From positions 434,001 through 498,000 of the forward strand of contig NZ_CANLMP010000002.1 of NCBI RefSeq assembly GCF_947492405.1: DNA of 64,000 nt. The letters run 5' to 3'. Made by a program: the position numbers and the translations under genes. This DNA comes from an uncultured Aquimarina sp. (lineage in GTDB: Bacteria > Bacteroidota > Bacteroidia > Flavobacteriales > Flavobacteriaceae). The notes beneath the pieces were generated by a model. The model was not told where the DNA came from. It did no database searches and was given only the letters and a program-made list of their open reading frames with translations. Positions 1 to 9,692 of this stretch are shown one piece after another (position 1 is the first letter of the stretch; each line of letters starts with the position of its first letter).

Positions 1-1
1 G

Positions 2-3000
2 GACGCCGGCGAGTATATAGCCACCTCTTCTAAATTACAAGTAGGACATCCTCCCGGAGCTCCTTTGTTCCAGATGATTGGTGCTTTTGCTTCGATATTT
101 GCATCGGATCCAACTAATATAGCATTTGTAGTAAATATGACTTCTGCTTTTGCTAGTGCTTTTGCTATTCTTTTCATGTTTTGGTCTATTACGATTCTAG
201 TAAAAAAGCTCGTTATAAAAGATGAAGAATTTACACAAGGTAAAGCTTTAGCAACACTAGGAAGTGGATTGGTCGGATCTCTTGCCTTTGCTTTCACTGA
301 CAGCTTCTGGTTTAATGCTGTAGAAGCGGAGGTTTATGCTATGGCAACTTGTATCTTATCTGTACTTTTCTACCTTGGACTACTTTGGGAAAGAGATATG
401 CATAATCCTCGAGGAAATCGTTGGCTGATCTTAATTGCTTTCATAGCAGGACTTTCTTTTGGAGTTCACTTTATGGGATTACTTTCGATTCCGGCTATTG
501 GATTACTTTATTATTTTAAAAATTATAAAGTTACACTTAAAAACTTCATCACTGCTAACATTGTAGTTGTTGCCATACTCTTATTTATTTTCAAATTACT
601 TTTACCATCAACTTTAAAATTATTTGGATGGTTTGAAGTAAAATTCGTGAATAGTTTAGGGATGCCTTTCAATTCAGGAACTATCTTTTTAGGCCTTATA
701 ATTGCAACTGCATTCTATTTTATTTTAAAGCAAACACGAAAAAGAGAATATCCTTTAATTAACTCCGCAGTACTTTGCGTATTATTTATTTTCATCGGAT
801 TCTCATGTTGGATAATGCTACCTATTAGAGCAAATGCAGGAACTGTTATTAATGAAAACAACCCTAATAATGCTCGGGAATTATTAGCATATTATAATCT
901 GGAACAATACCCAGAAACCCATTTATTTTATGGACCACAATTTACCGAAATATATGCTGGATTAGATGAAGAAAACCCTTATGAAGATGATAAACCTAAA
1001 TACGAGAAAAACCTTAAGACAGGAAAATATGATATCGTAAACGACTGGAAAAATGCCAGACAGAATATCGATGATGCTCAAAAAGCATTTTTACCGAGAA
1101 TGTGGAGTACGGAACATATATCAAACTATATGGATTTTACAGGTCCTATCAAGTTTACTATTAAGCCAGAATATCAGGATGAATCAGAATTATTAGAGGC
1201 TGTAACACAGTTTAGAAGAGAATATGCCGTAGGTAAGCTTGACAATGATGATTATAATAAATTCTTACGTTCTTTTGGAGATTATCTTAATGTAGAAAAA
1301 CCTTCATTTAAGTCAAATATTCAATATTTGATAGAATATCAAATGGGATATATGTACTGGAGATATTTTATGTGGAATTTTGTTGGAAGACAAGATGATA
1401 ACCAAGGAAAATATACAGACCTCGAAGGAAATTGGTTAAGTGGTATTAAGTTTATAGATGAAATGCATTTAGGATCACAAGATAATCTACCTACCGATGT
1501 AACAAAGAACAAAGCTCGTAACACATATTACTTCTTACCTTTATTATTAGGGCTTATAGGTTTTGTATTCCAGATGCAAAGAGACAAAAAGAATTTCTGG
1601 ATTTTATTCGTCTTTTTCTTATTCACTGGTTTAGCGTTAAAAATATATCTTAATGAAAGACCTTTCGAACCTAGAGAGCGAGATTACGCCTTAGTAGGAT
1701 CTTTTTATGTTTTTGCCATTTGGATTGGTTTTGGAGTGTATGCATTATTTGATATTCTCAAAAACTCGTTAAAACCAAAATTATTAGCACCTATAGTAAC
1801 CACAATATGTCTTCTTGCTGTCCCTGTTTTATTAGCTGCACAGAATTGGGATGACCACGATCGTTCTAATAGATATACTGCTCAAGCTATGGCGAAAATG
1901 TATCTACAATCATGCCAGAAAGATGCAATTCTTTTTACTATTGGTGATAATGACACATTTGCCTTGTGGTACGCTCAGGACATAGAAGAATACAGAACAG
2001 ACGTAAGAACTGTAAACACTAGTCTTTTTGCTACAGATTGGTATATCGATCAGATGAAAAAAGCCGCGTACGATGGCAAACCAATTCCATCACAGCTAAC
2101 ACATCCTTTTTATCGATTCGGAAATAATGATGCTATTTATTACAAACCAGTTACCAATGATACCATGTTGATCAAAAACTGGATGCGATGGATAGAAACA
2201 GATGACCCAAGAACTAAAGGAGACTTACAAAACGGAAAGCAGGTTAATACATTCCCGACCAAGCACATTAGAATTCCTGTGGACAAAGAAGCTGTTCTTA
2301 GAAATGGAATAGTACCACAAAAGGATGCTGATCTAATAGTACCTTATATAGACATACATTTAAAAGGAGATTTGCTTTTCAAAAATCGCTTACTAATGTT
2401 AGATATCATTGCTAATAATAATTGGGAAAGACCTATCTATTTTACTGGAGGTAGTTTTGGAGATGATGACTATTTATGGATGAAAGACTATCTACAGTTA
2501 GACGGAGTTACCTATAAATTAGTACCAATCAGAACTCCAATAGACAAACGTAATCCATATGATATGGGACGTATTGACACAGACGTAATGTACAACAATG
2601 TAACAAGCTGGAATTGGGGAAACAGTGAAAACCCTAACATCTATCACGACCCGGAGACTCGTAAAAATGCAATAACTTACAGAAGTAATCTTGCAAGATT
2701 GGTAGAAGCACTAATTAATGAAGGAAAAAAGGAAAAGGCTAAAGAAATTCTTGACCTTGGAATGGAAAAAATGCCTATCGAGTACTATGAATATTATACA
2801 CTATTAGAACCTTATGTTAGCGGCTACTACGAAGTAGGAGAAAAAGAAAAAGCCCGTGAACTATGGAACAAGATCGCTAAAAAGTACCAAGAGCAACTTA
2901 CTTATTTTGGAAGTCTTACATTAGAAAATCAATATCAGTATGCTAGCGAGATTGTAAGCAATGTAGAGCGCTATAGGAGTGTTGTAGATTTATTGCTTAT

Positions 3001-3208
3001 AAATCAGGATAGAGATATGATAGAAGAAAAAGCAGAAGAATTTAATAGATACCTTAGATTGTTTACAAGACTTTATTCTGAAGACGAAGAGTACGATAGA
3101 GACCAACCGATGACAATAGAGGAATTAGATGAGAATAGTTCAATCGGAAAAGAACTTTTAGAAGACACCCAAACTATTGATTCTTTAGATAGTATACCAA
3201 ATTCATAA
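2..3208 (+). CDS. DUF2723 / GT117-type membrane glycosyltransferase, 5' end cut by window
   Basis: The frame is open from base 2 and its first residues (DAGEYIATSSKLQVGHPPGA) match the start-proximal motif of DUF2723 proteins, so the true start lies outside the window. The family (TMEM260-like, CAZy GT117) is thought to transfer a sugar from a lipid-linked donor to proteins at the extracytoplasmic face; the acceptor here is unknown. About ten hydrophobic segments occupy the first 600 residues. A soluble C-terminal part follows, with an ERDYALVGSFY motif just before the last membrane helices, an IGDNDTF motif, and a helical TPR-like tail from about residue 860 ending in an acidic stretch. A hairpin terminator follows directly. 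The family call is confident; the biochemical role is inferred from the family. Confidence 0.9.
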   Translation, partial: DAGEYIATSSKLQVGHPPGAPLFQMIGAFASIFASDPTNIAFVVNMTSAFASAFAILFMFWSITILVKKLVIKDEEFTQGKALATLGSGLVGSLAFAFTDSFWFNAVEAEVYAMATCILSVLFYLGLLWERDMHNPRGNRWLILIAFIAGLSFGVHFMGLLSIPAIGLLYYFKNYKVTLKNFITANIVVVAILLFIFKLLLPSTLKLFGWFEVKFVNSLGMPFNSGTIFLGLIIATAFYFILKQTRKREYPLINSAVLCVLFIFIGFSCWIMLPIRANAGTVINENNPNNARELLAYYNLEQYPETHLFYGPQFTEIYAGLDEENPYEDDKPKYEKNLKTGKYDIVNDWKNARQNIDDAQKAFLPRMWSTEHISNYMDFTGPIKFTIKPEYQDESELLEAVTQFRREYAVGKLDNDDYNKFLRSFGDYLNVEKPSFKSNIQYLIEYQMGYMYWRYFMWNFVGRQDDNQGKYTDLEGNWLSGIKFIDEMHLGSQDNLPTDVTKNKARNTYYFLPLLLGLIGFVFQMQRDKKNFWILFVFFLFTGLALKIYLNERPFEPRERDYALVGSFYVFAIWIGFGVYALFDILKNSLKPKLLAPIVTTICLLAVPVLLAAQNWDDHDRSNRYTAQAMAKMYLQSCQKDAILFTIGDNDTFALWYAQDIEEYRTDVRTVNTSLFATDWYIDQMKKAAYDGKPIPSQLTHPFYRFGNNDAIYYKPVTNDTMLIKNWMRWIETDDPRTKGDLQNGKQVNTFPTKHIRIPVDKEAVLRNGIVPQKDADLIVPYIDIHLKGDLLFKNRLLMLDIIANNNWERPIYFTGGSFGDDDYLWMKDYLQLDGVTYKLVPIRTPIDKRNPYDMGRIDTDVMYNNVTSWNWGNSENPNIYHDPETRKNAITYRSNLARLVEALINEGKKEKAKEILDLGMEKMPIEYYEYYTLLEPYVSGYYEVGEKEKARELWNKIAKKYQEQLTYFGSLTLENQYQYASEIVSNVERYRSVVDLLLINQDRDMIEEKAEEFNRYLRLFTRLYSEDEEYDRDQPMTIEELDENSSIGKELLEDTQTIDSLDSIPNS

Positions 3209-3216
3209 AATTAAGT

Positions 3217-3247
3217 GAGCCTCTTTTTTAAAGAGGCTCGGCTTTTA
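3217..3247 (+). terminator. Rho-independent terminator after DUF2723 gene
   Basis: GAGCCTCTTT pairs perfectly with AAAGAGGCTC around a TTT loop (3217-3239), followed by CGGCTTTT. It ends only about 9 bases before the start of the next gene, so that gene either has read-through expression or a promoter overlapping the hairpin. Confidence 0.8.
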
Positions 3248-3255
3248 TTGCTAGT

Positions 3256-3894
3256 TTGAAAATAATACCAGCCAAAACACCAGATAGTATTAAACTACTA
3301 TTCCCAAATTATATTTGGGATTTTTATGCTGGACAAGAGAAAACGATGTATCTCACCTTTGATGATGGTCCTATTCCAGAAGTTACGGAATTTGTGTTAG
3401 ACCAATTAAACTTATTCGACGCAAAAGCTACTTTCTTTTGTATTGGAGAAAATATCAAAAAGCATCCTGATATTTTTAATAAGATACTATCAAAAGGTCA
3501 TAACGTTGGAAATCACACTATGAATCACATAAAAGCCAGAAAAAGCACATTTTCTGAGTATCTAAATAACACTGAAGAATGCGAAAAAAAGATAAATGAA
3601 CACGCAGAAATAAAAGAAAAACTTTTCAGACCCCCATATGGACAACTCAGCAAATCGAAACTAACAGAACTAAGAAAACGCGAGTATCAAATCATATTAT
3701 GGGATGTTTTATCAAAGGACTGGGACAAAAACACATCTCCAGAACAATGTTTCAATAATGTAGTAAACAATTCAAAAAGTGGAAGTATTATTGTTTTTCA
3801 CGACAGTATCAAAGCCTCAAAAAATCTAGAATTTGCTTTACCTAAAGTATTGAAATACTTCACAGAAAAAGGATATATTTTTGATAAGATATAA
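3256..3894 (+). CDS. polysaccharide deacetylase family protein (NodB domain)
   Basis: This is a metal-dependent carbohydrate-esterase-4-type deacetylase of 212 residues, almost entirely one NodB domain. The five family motifs are visible: TFDDGP (residues 34-39) with the catalytic and metal-binding Asp, the NHTMNH metal-binding histidines, RPPYG, the WDVLSKDW stretch, and IIVFHDS with the catalytic His. There is no clear signal peptide, so a cytoplasmic or non-classical location is likely. The start is TTG at 3256; no ATG lies near the conserved N-terminus, and relatives begin with the same MKIIPAKTP-like sequence. The substrate (peptidoglycan, chitin or other GlcNAc polymers) cannot be told from sequence. 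It lies immediately downstream of a terminator and converges with the thioredoxin gene. Confidence 0.88.
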   Translation: MKIIPAKTPDSIKLLFPNYIWDFYAGQEKTMYLTFDDGPIPEVTEFVLDQLNLFDAKATFFCIGENIKKHPDIFNKILSKGHNVGNHTMNHIKARKSTFSEYLNNTEECEKKINEHAEIKEKLFRPPYGQLSKSKLTELRKREYQIILWDVLSKDWDKNTSPEQCFNNVVNNSKSGSIIVFHDSIKASKNLEFALPKVLKYFTEKGYIFDKI

Positions 3895-3920
3895 TCAACT
3901 GTTGTTCGATTATAATATTC

Positions 3921-4217
3921 TTAAACATATTCTTTCATAAGACCTATTAGGGTATTGGCATCCTGCTCTCCACTTTGCCTCCATACCATCTCACCTTCTT
4001 TGTAAATCATCAAGGTAGGAAGACCTTTAATACGAAGTGCTGTTGCCAGCTCTTCATTTTTATCCACATCTATCTTTATCACCTTAGCTTTATCACCAAG
4101 GGCGGCAGCTACATCACGCAATACAGGATGCATAGACACAGATGGTTCATTCCATTCGGTATAAAAATCCAAGAGAACCGGAACTTCAATACCTATTAAC
4201 TCTCCAAACTTTGACAT
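3921..4217 (-). CDS. thioredoxin-fold protein lacking the CxxC motif
   Basis: A single small thioredoxin domain (98 residues) with the usual order: beta strand VPVLLDFYTEW, then the active-site position, DVDKNEELATALRI, and the cis-proline loop GLPTLMIYKEGE. Where thioredoxins have WCGPC this protein has WNEPS, so both redox cysteines are absent and there is no cysteine elsewhere in the protein. It therefore cannot act as a dithiol oxidoreductase. A scaffold, chaperone or thioredoxin-like binding role is more plausible (inference). There is no signal peptide. The gene converges with the deacetylase gene, and upstream lies the co-oriented metallophosphoesterase gene. Confidence 0.85.
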   Translation of the reverse strand: MSKFGELIGIEVPVLLDFYTEWNEPSVSMHPVLRDVAAALGDKAKVIKIDVDKNEELATALRIKGLPTLMIYKEGEMVWRQSGEQDANTLIGLMKEYV

Positions 4218-4299
4218 GTTTTAAAAATTTTATCTTCTTACTCTGTCATAGTAACGAACAAAGCCTATATATAATTGTAAATATAACATTTTCTACGAA

Positions 4300-5565
4300 T
4301 TAAGCCGGCTTGGCACCTTTTCTCAATTCAATCACAGTAATTTCTGGCCAAATCCCCACTCTTCCAGGAAATGCGTGAAAACCAAAACCTCTATTCACAT
4401 TAAGATAGCGTCCCATTTCATTATACATCCCAGCCCATTGTTTATATACATATTGAACTGGACTCCATTTTAAAAACCCTGGAATTTCTATACCAAACTG
4501 AAATCCGTGAGTATGCCCACTAAGTGTGAGGTGGTAATGATCTTCATGTTTTTTCACTTCATATTCCCAATGAGATGGATCATGACTCAGTAAAATCTTA
4601 AAATCTTCCTTGGAAATACCTGCTGATGCTTTCGTTAGATCTCCTGCCTTTTTGAAATTATGACCCCAATTCTCTACACCGACAATAGCAATACGCTCCC
4701 CATCTTTTTCAACGAAGGCATTTTCATTAAGTAATAACTTAAAATCAATTTTAGAATGCACTTCTTTAATCGCTTCAAAATTATCTTCTTTTTCTTCTTC
4801 CGTATCCCAAGTCACATATTCGCCATAATCGTGATTTCCTAAAATGGAATATTTACCATAAAAAGGTGTTTTAAGCCCTTTAAAAATATCAATCCAATCA
4901 TCCATCTCACTTGCCATCGTATTTACTATATCTCCAGTAAACACTAGTAAATCACTTTGCTGTTCATTAATTAAATCAACAGCATATTCAATTTTAGCAA
5001 CTTCGTCAAAACTTCCTGAATGAATATCCGAAATCTGTGTTAAACGAAATCCATCAAACGCCTTAGGAAGATCTTCGAAATACAGTACATGATTAATCAC
5101 TTTAAAATTATATTTCCCTCTAAATATTCCATGAACTAATCCTGCAAAAGGAATTGCAGCTACACCCAAAGCCAATTGGCTAATAAATTTTCTGCGATCG
5201 GGTAAATACTGAGTGGCGTTTCCGTCAAAAAAGGTATTTGTCATATAAGTATAACCTGCAACACAAAGTCTTATAATATCTTCACCAAACATAAACAACA
5301 CCAAAATCAACTTAGGAACCAAAGTGACTAACAATAAACCACTAGCTCTAAGAGAATATTTGGTAGGCCCCACACTCCTATCATAATTCGTAAAAACATA
5401 TATTACATAACCTATAATAAGCAAAGAGAAAATTAAATATGCAATTTGAAACCACTGGTTTTTAGAAATGGTCCTAATCACCTGATAAGCGTATATTTCT
5501 ATTAAAACATAAAGAACTAATGGGATAATCCAGCGCATACAACTAACAATTTTTTTATGAAACAA
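4300..5565 (-). CDS. membrane-anchored metallophosphoesterase
   Basis: Calcineurin-like metallophosphoesterase of 421 residues. The N-terminal 110 residues carry three or four hydrophobic helices; a further hydrophobic stretch near 130-145 precedes the enzyme domain. All metal-ligand motifs are intact: QISDIHSG (Asp about 180, His about 182), FTGDIVN, LGNHDYG, LLSHDPSHW and LSGHTHGFQ. This matches the YkuE-like membrane family, which acts on phosphoesters at the membrane; lipid or nucleotide substrates have been proposed for relatives, but none can be assigned here. The chosen ATG is the first in the frame and precedes the first helix. The gene has no tight neighbour. Confidence 0.88.
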   Translation of the reverse strand: MFHKKIVSCMRWIIPLVLYVLIEIYAYQVIRTISKNQWFQIAYLIFSLLIIGYVIYVFTNYDRSVGPTKYSLRASGLLLVTLVPKLILVLFMFGEDIIRLCVAGYTYMTNTFFDGNATQYLPDRRKFISQLALGVAAIPFAGLVHGIFRGKYNFKVINHVLYFEDLPKAFDGFRLTQISDIHSGSFDEVAKIEYAVDLINEQQSDLLVFTGDIVNTMASEMDDWIDIFKGLKTPFYGKYSILGNHDYGEYVTWDTEEEKEDNFEAIKEVHSKIDFKLLLNENAFVEKDGERIAIVGVENWGHNFKKAGDLTKASAGISKEDFKILLSHDPSHWEYEVKKHEDHYHLTLSGHTHGFQFGIEIPGFLKWSPVQYVYKQWAGMYNEMGRYLNVNRGFGFHAFPGRVGIWPEITVIELRKGAKPA

Positions 5566-5693
5566 AACTATCTCACCTTTTTACAACCATAGTTATATTT
5601 AAGTAAAAATTAACGGTTTACAAACAATCCACAGGAAAATAAAGCTTTTAGCTATACCTAGAGACGCTCAACACCATAAATCTTAGAATTTTC

Positions 5694-5725
5694 TTTCGTA
5701 TGTAAATTTTTTATTCGTACCTTCG
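5694..5725 (+). promoter_or_regulatory. Bacteroidetes-type promoter of the small transcript upstream of polA
   Basis: TTTCG (5694-5698), 19 nt spacer, TACCTTCG (5718-5725). This fits the Bacteroidetes -33 / -7 pattern (TTTG / TAnnTTTG) with TTCG variants. Predicted transcription start is near 5732. Confidence 0.5.
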
Positions 5726-5731
5726 TTTAAC

Positions 5732-5866
5732 CATTTAATTATGGGGATTTACAAAAAAAATCTACTTTATTTAGAAAATATTACTATCGTATTTATAGCA
5801 ATTGATAACATTGTTATCAATTTTATTTTGGGGCGAAATGCCGTCATTCTTTGACGGCATTTCTTA
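5732..5866 (+). ncRNA. candidate small RNA (or near-leaderless small-protein mRNA)
   Basis: A promoter-like element ends at 5725 and an intrinsic-terminator-like hairpin ends at about 5866, giving a discrete transcript of about 135 nt. Its middle carries an 11-bp inverted repeat, AATTGATAACA / TGTTATCAATT (5800-5822), which in RNA forms a 10-bp hairpin. A 37-codon frame (5741-5854) starts with ATG nine bases after the predicted start; it is hydrophobic and its stop codon falls inside the terminator arm. Coding and non-coding readings are both possible. I favour a structured RNA because the frame is low-complexity and includes both hairpins. Confidence 0.4.
5836..5866 (+). terminator. hairpin terminator upstream of polA
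   Basis: AAATGCCGTCA (5836-5846) pairs with TGACGGCATTT (5852-5862) over a 5-nt loop, followed by CTTATTTAG. It ends the candidate small transcript, so polA needs its own promoter. Confidence 0.65.
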
Positions 5867-5881
5867 TTTAGTATAATTTTG
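5851..5881 (+). promoter_or_regulatory. probable polA promoter
   Basis: TTG (5851-5853), 20 nt, TAATTTTG (5874-5881), matching the Bacteroidetes consensus. The upstream element lies inside the preceding terminator hairpin. Confidence 0.45.
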
Positions 5882-5938
5882 AAACCATATTCATCAATCT
5901 TCTTTTTATATTGCATTTCTAAAAATTGAATACACACT

Positions 5939-8767
5939 ATGTCACAAAAACGTCTTTTCCTTCTGGATGCTTTCGCGCTTATTTTTCGCGGATATTATGC
6001 TTTGATAAAAAACCCTAGAATCAATTCTAAAGGACAAGACACCTCAGCTGTCTTGGGATTTGTTAACTCGCTTTTTGACGTTATCAAAAGAGAAAATCCA
6101 GATCATTTGGCAGTTGCATTTGATAAACAAGGGAGTAAAGACCGTTTAGAAATATTTCCAGAATATAAAGCCAATAGAGATGAAACTCCAGAGGCGATAA
6201 AAATTGCAGTTCCTATTATACAGGAAATCCTAAAAGCCATGCATATCCCTATTATCGAAAGAGCTGGTGTAGAAGCAGATGACTTAATTGGAACTATTGC
6301 AAAACAAGCTGAAAAAGAAGGATATCAAACCTACATGGTTACTCCTGATAAAGATTATGCACAATTAGTATCCGAAAATATTTTTATGTATCGCCCTGCA
6401 CGGATGGGTAATGGTATAGAAATATGGGGAATTCCGGAAGTACAAAAAAGATTTGAAGTAGAGCGACCAGAACAGGTAATAGACTATTTAGGAATGATGG
6501 GGGATGCTGTAGATAACATTCCGGGTCTACCTGGAGTAGGAGATAAAACAGCCAAAAAATTTATTGCTGCTTATGGATCCATGGAAGGTCTTTTTGAAAA
6601 TATTGACCAACTCAAAGGAAAAATGAAAGAAAAAGTAGAAGCTAACCAAGAATTAGGATTGCTATCCAAAAAATTAGCTACTATAATTCTTGATTGTGAT
6701 GTTACTTTTGACGCAAAAGATTATGAGATCTCAACTCCTGATGCAAAAAAGGTCCAAGGGATTTTTGAAGAATTAGAATTCAGACGACTCACTGATCAAT
6801 TTAATAAAATTTTCTTCCCTTCAGAGACTGGCTCAACTCCAACAACCGCAACCTCATCATCTAAAAAACCGTCAGAACAAGCTGGTGCAGGGCAGTTCTC
6901 TTTGTTTGGAGACAATCAAGAAGCTGGTTCGTCATCTACTTCCTTTTCTAGTAGAAAAACAATTGCAAATACTGAACATTTTTACCAAAGTATTGCTCCT
7001 GGAATGGGAATGAAGTTATTTCTTCAGAATTTACTAAAACAAGAAAGCGTATGTTTCGACACAGAGACCACCGGTCTTAATCCATTAACCGCAGAATTAG
7101 TAGGTATTGCATTTTCCTGGGAAGCTGGAAAAGGGTTTTATATTCCATTTCCAGAAGATCGGAAGGAGGCACAAGAACTTATCGAACAAATACGACCCTT
7201 TTTTGAGGCTGAGAATATTACCAAAATTGGCCAAAACTTAAAATATGACATCAAAGTATTAGCCAAATATAACCTAGAAGTAAAGGGAAAACTTTTTGAT
7301 ACTATGTTAGCTCATTATCTTATCAATCCAGATATGAGACATAATATGGATGTACTTTCTGAAACGTATCTTAACTACACCCCTGTTTCTATAACTGAAT
7401 TAATTGGCAAAAAAGGCAAAAATCAATTGTCTTTCAGACAAGTCCCGGTCGAAAAACAAACAGAATATGCTGTCGAGGATGCAAATATAACATATCAACT
7501 CAAAGAACATTTTGCTCCAGAACTTAATGACGCCAATATATTATCTTTATTCGAAAATATTGAAGTTCCTTTACTAAGAGTTCTTGCCGATATGGAAATT
7601 GAAGGTATTAATCTGGATGAAGAATTTTTGCAATCGCTTTCTTCAGCATTAGATAATGATATTAAAGCTTTAGAGTCTAAAATATATACCGAAGCAGGAG
7701 AAGAGTTTAATATTGCTTCTCCAAAACAATTAGGAGTAATCCTTTTTGAAAAAATGAAATTAGTAGACAAGCCAAAGAAAACTAAAACTGGTCAGTATTC
7801 TACTGCAGAAGATGTATTATCATATCTCGCAAAAGATCACGAGATTATTCAAAATATACTTGATTTTCGTGGTTTATCAAAACTAAAGAGCACCTATGTC
7901 GATGCATTACCAAATCAGGTAAACAAATCTACAGGTCACGTACATACGGACTATATGCAAACCGTAGCTGCTACAGGTCGTTTAAGTTCTAATAATCCCA
8001 ATTTACAGAATATTCCGATCAGAACAGAGCGTGGAAGACAGGTCAGGAAAGCATTTGTTCCCAGAAATGAAGAGTACACCTTACTAGCTGCCGATTATTC
8101 TCAAATAGAATTAAGAATCATTGCAGCACTTAGTGAAGAAGAAACTATGATCAATGCTTTTAAAAGTGGAGAAGACATCCATGCATCTACAGCCGCAAAA
8201 GTATTTAATGTTACACTTGAAGAAGTAACCAGGGAACAACGTAGCAATGCCAAGACAGTTAATTTTGGAATTATATATGGTGTTTCGGCTTTTGGACTAA
8301 GCAACCAAACAGATTTATCTCGTAAAGAAGCCAAAGAATTGATTGACACCTATTACAAAACCTACCCAAAGCTTAGAAATTACATGAGTGAGCAGGTAGA
8401 TTTTGCCAGAGAAAATGGATATGTACAGACGGTTTTAGGAAGACGTCGATACCTGAAAGATATCAACTCTGCTAATGCAATAGTCAGAGGAGCAGCGGAG
8501 CGAAACGCTGTTAATGCGCCAATTCAAGGAAGCGCCGCGGATATAATCAAAATTGCTATGATCAATATTCATAAAAAATTAAAAGAAGGAAATTACAAAA
8601 CCAAAATGTTACTACAGGTTCACGATGAATTGGTTTTTGATGTCTTCAAACCTGAATTAGAAGCAATACAATCTCTTATAAAATCCGAAATGGAAAACGC
8701 TTACACCCTAGCAGTTCCTTTGGATGTAGATATGGGATTAGGAGACAATTGGTTAGAGGCACATTAA
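5939..8767 (+). CDS. polA: DNA polymerase I
   Basis: Full-length family A polymerase (942 residues) for Okazaki-fragment processing and gap repair. The 5'-3' exonuclease/flap domain spans about residues 1-290 (LLDAFALIFRGYYALI, AFDKQGSKDR, GVEADDLIGT, DNIPGLPGVGDKTA helix-hairpin-helix). A Ser/Thr/Lys-rich linker follows, then the 3'-5' exonuclease domain from about 350. It keeps its catalytic DTET (Asp374, Glu376), so proofreading should be active. The polymerase domain has motif A DYSQIELR (Asp719), motif B RSNAKTVNFGIIYG and motif C VHDELVF (His895-Asp896-Glu897). The ATG at 5939 gives the canonical N-terminus. It is a single gene with its own upstream promoter-like element. Confidence 0.98.
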   Translation: MSQKRLFLLDAFALIFRGYYALIKNPRINSKGQDTSAVLGFVNSLFDVIKRENPDHLAVAFDKQGSKDRLEIFPEYKANRDETPEAIKIAVPIIQEILKAMHIPIIERAGVEADDLIGTIAKQAEKEGYQTYMVTPDKDYAQLVSENIFMYRPARMGNGIEIWGIPEVQKRFEVERPEQVIDYLGMMGDAVDNIPGLPGVGDKTAKKFIAAYGSMEGLFENIDQLKGKMKEKVEANQELGLLSKKLATIILDCDVTFDAKDYEISTPDAKKVQGIFEELEFRRLTDQFNKIFFPSETGSTPTTATSSSKKPSEQAGAGQFSLFGDNQEAGSSSTSFSSRKTIANTEHFYQSIAPGMGMKLFLQNLLKQESVCFDTETTGLNPLTAELVGIAFSWEAGKGFYIPFPEDRKEAQELIEQIRPFFEAENITKIGQNLKYDIKVLAKYNLEVKGKLFDTMLAHYLINPDMRHNMDVLSETYLNYTPVSITELIGKKGKNQLSFRQVPVEKQTEYAVEDANITYQLKEHFAPELNDANILSLFENIEVPLLRVLADMEIEGINLDEEFLQSLSSALDNDIKALESKIYTEAGEEFNIASPKQLGVILFEKMKLVDKPKKTKTGQYSTAEDVLSYLAKDHEIIQNILDFRGLSKLKSTYVDALPNQVNKSTGHVHTDYMQTVAATGRLSSNNPNLQNIPIRTERGRQVRKAFVPRNEEYTLLAADYSQIELRIIAALSEEETMINAFKSGEDIHASTAAKVFNVTLEEVTREQRSNAKTVNFGIIYGVSAFGLSNQTDLSRKEAKELIDTYYKTYPKLRNYMSEQVDFARENGYVQTVLGRRRYLKDINSANAIVRGAAERNAVNAPIQGSAADIIKIAMINIHKKLKEGNYKTKMLLQVHDELVFDVFKPELEAIQSLIKSEMENAYTLAVPLDVDMGLGDNWLEAH

Positions 8768-8831
8768 AAAATATAACTACTTCTAATAACCTTACACATA
8801 TAAACACAACTAACTAATCAATATTTATTTT

Positions 8832-9662
8832 ATGGAACAACTCTTTACACTCGATAGCCTATTCACTTTACTTATGCTAGTTTTACTACAAGCGGTACTA
8901 GGTTTTGATAATCTTTTATACATTTCTTTAGAGTCCAAAAAAGCACCTGCAGAAAAACAAAGCTTTGTTCGTAAAATGGGAGTTGGACTGGCTATCATTT
9001 TACGTATTGTATTACTTTTTGTATTGATGTCTTTAATACAGTTTTTTCAGGATCCTTTTGTAAGTCTGCATGGTAATAGCATCATTGAATTTGAATTCAA
9101 TGTACATAGTATCATCGTTCTTGCCGGAGGTGTATTTATAATATATACTGCCGTAAAAGAGATTTGGCATATGATGTTACTTCATGAACACGAAGCGGCT
9201 GAAAAGGAAAACAAGAAAAGTTCTACCAATAAAATCATTTTTTGGATTGTAATAATGAATTTAGTTTTTTCTTTTGATTCTATCCTAAGTGCTATGGCTC
9301 TTACCAGTCACATGGAATATGTGCCGCAGTTGATCTTGATGTCTATAGCTATCGTATTTGGAGGTGTTTTAATGATTGTTTTAGCAGATAAAGTATCTGA
9401 TTTCCTTCAGAAAAACAGAATGTACGAAGTATTAGGTCTCTTTATTTTATTTATAGTAGGTATTATGTTATTATCAGAAGGTGGCCATCTGGCACATCTA
9501 CATCTTTTTGAGAATGCAATCACCCCAATGAGTAAAACTACATTTTATTTTGTGATCATTGTATTAGTGATTGTTGACATTGTACAAGGACGTTATCAAA
9601 AAAATCTGTTGCTCAAAAAGAGCCAACAAGAATCTATGGCACAAAAAACAGAGGACAAATAG
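8832..9662 (+). CDS. TerC-family integral membrane protein
   Basis: A TerC/Alx-type membrane protein of 276 residues with about eight hydrophobic helices. It has the family's acidic intramembrane motifs: VLGFDNLLYISLES early in the protein and VFSFDSILSAMAL in the second half, the Asp residues that are proposed to coordinate metal. Members are linked to manganese export and tellurite resistance. A charged, histidine-containing loop (LLHEHEAAEKENKKSS) separates the two halves. The gene starts 64 bases after polA and ends at a strong bidirectional terminator, so co-transcription with polA is possible but not shown. The substrate is not determinable from sequence. Confidence 0.88.
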   Translation: MEQLFTLDSLFTLLMLVLLQAVLGFDNLLYISLESKKAPAEKQSFVRKMGVGLAIILRIVLLFVLMSLIQFFQDPFVSLHGNSIIEFEFNVHSIIVLAGGVFIIYTAVKEIWHMMLLHEHEAAEKENKKSSTNKIIFWIVIMNLVFSFDSILSAMALTSHMEYVPQLILMSIAIVFGGVLMIVLADKVSDFLQKNRMYEVLGLFILFIVGIMLLSEGGHLAHLHLFENAITPMSKTTFYFVIIVLVIVDIVQGRYQKNLLLKKSQQESMAQKTEDK

Positions 9663-9692
9663 CCCCTAAGAACTCTATTTATTCTAAAATCT

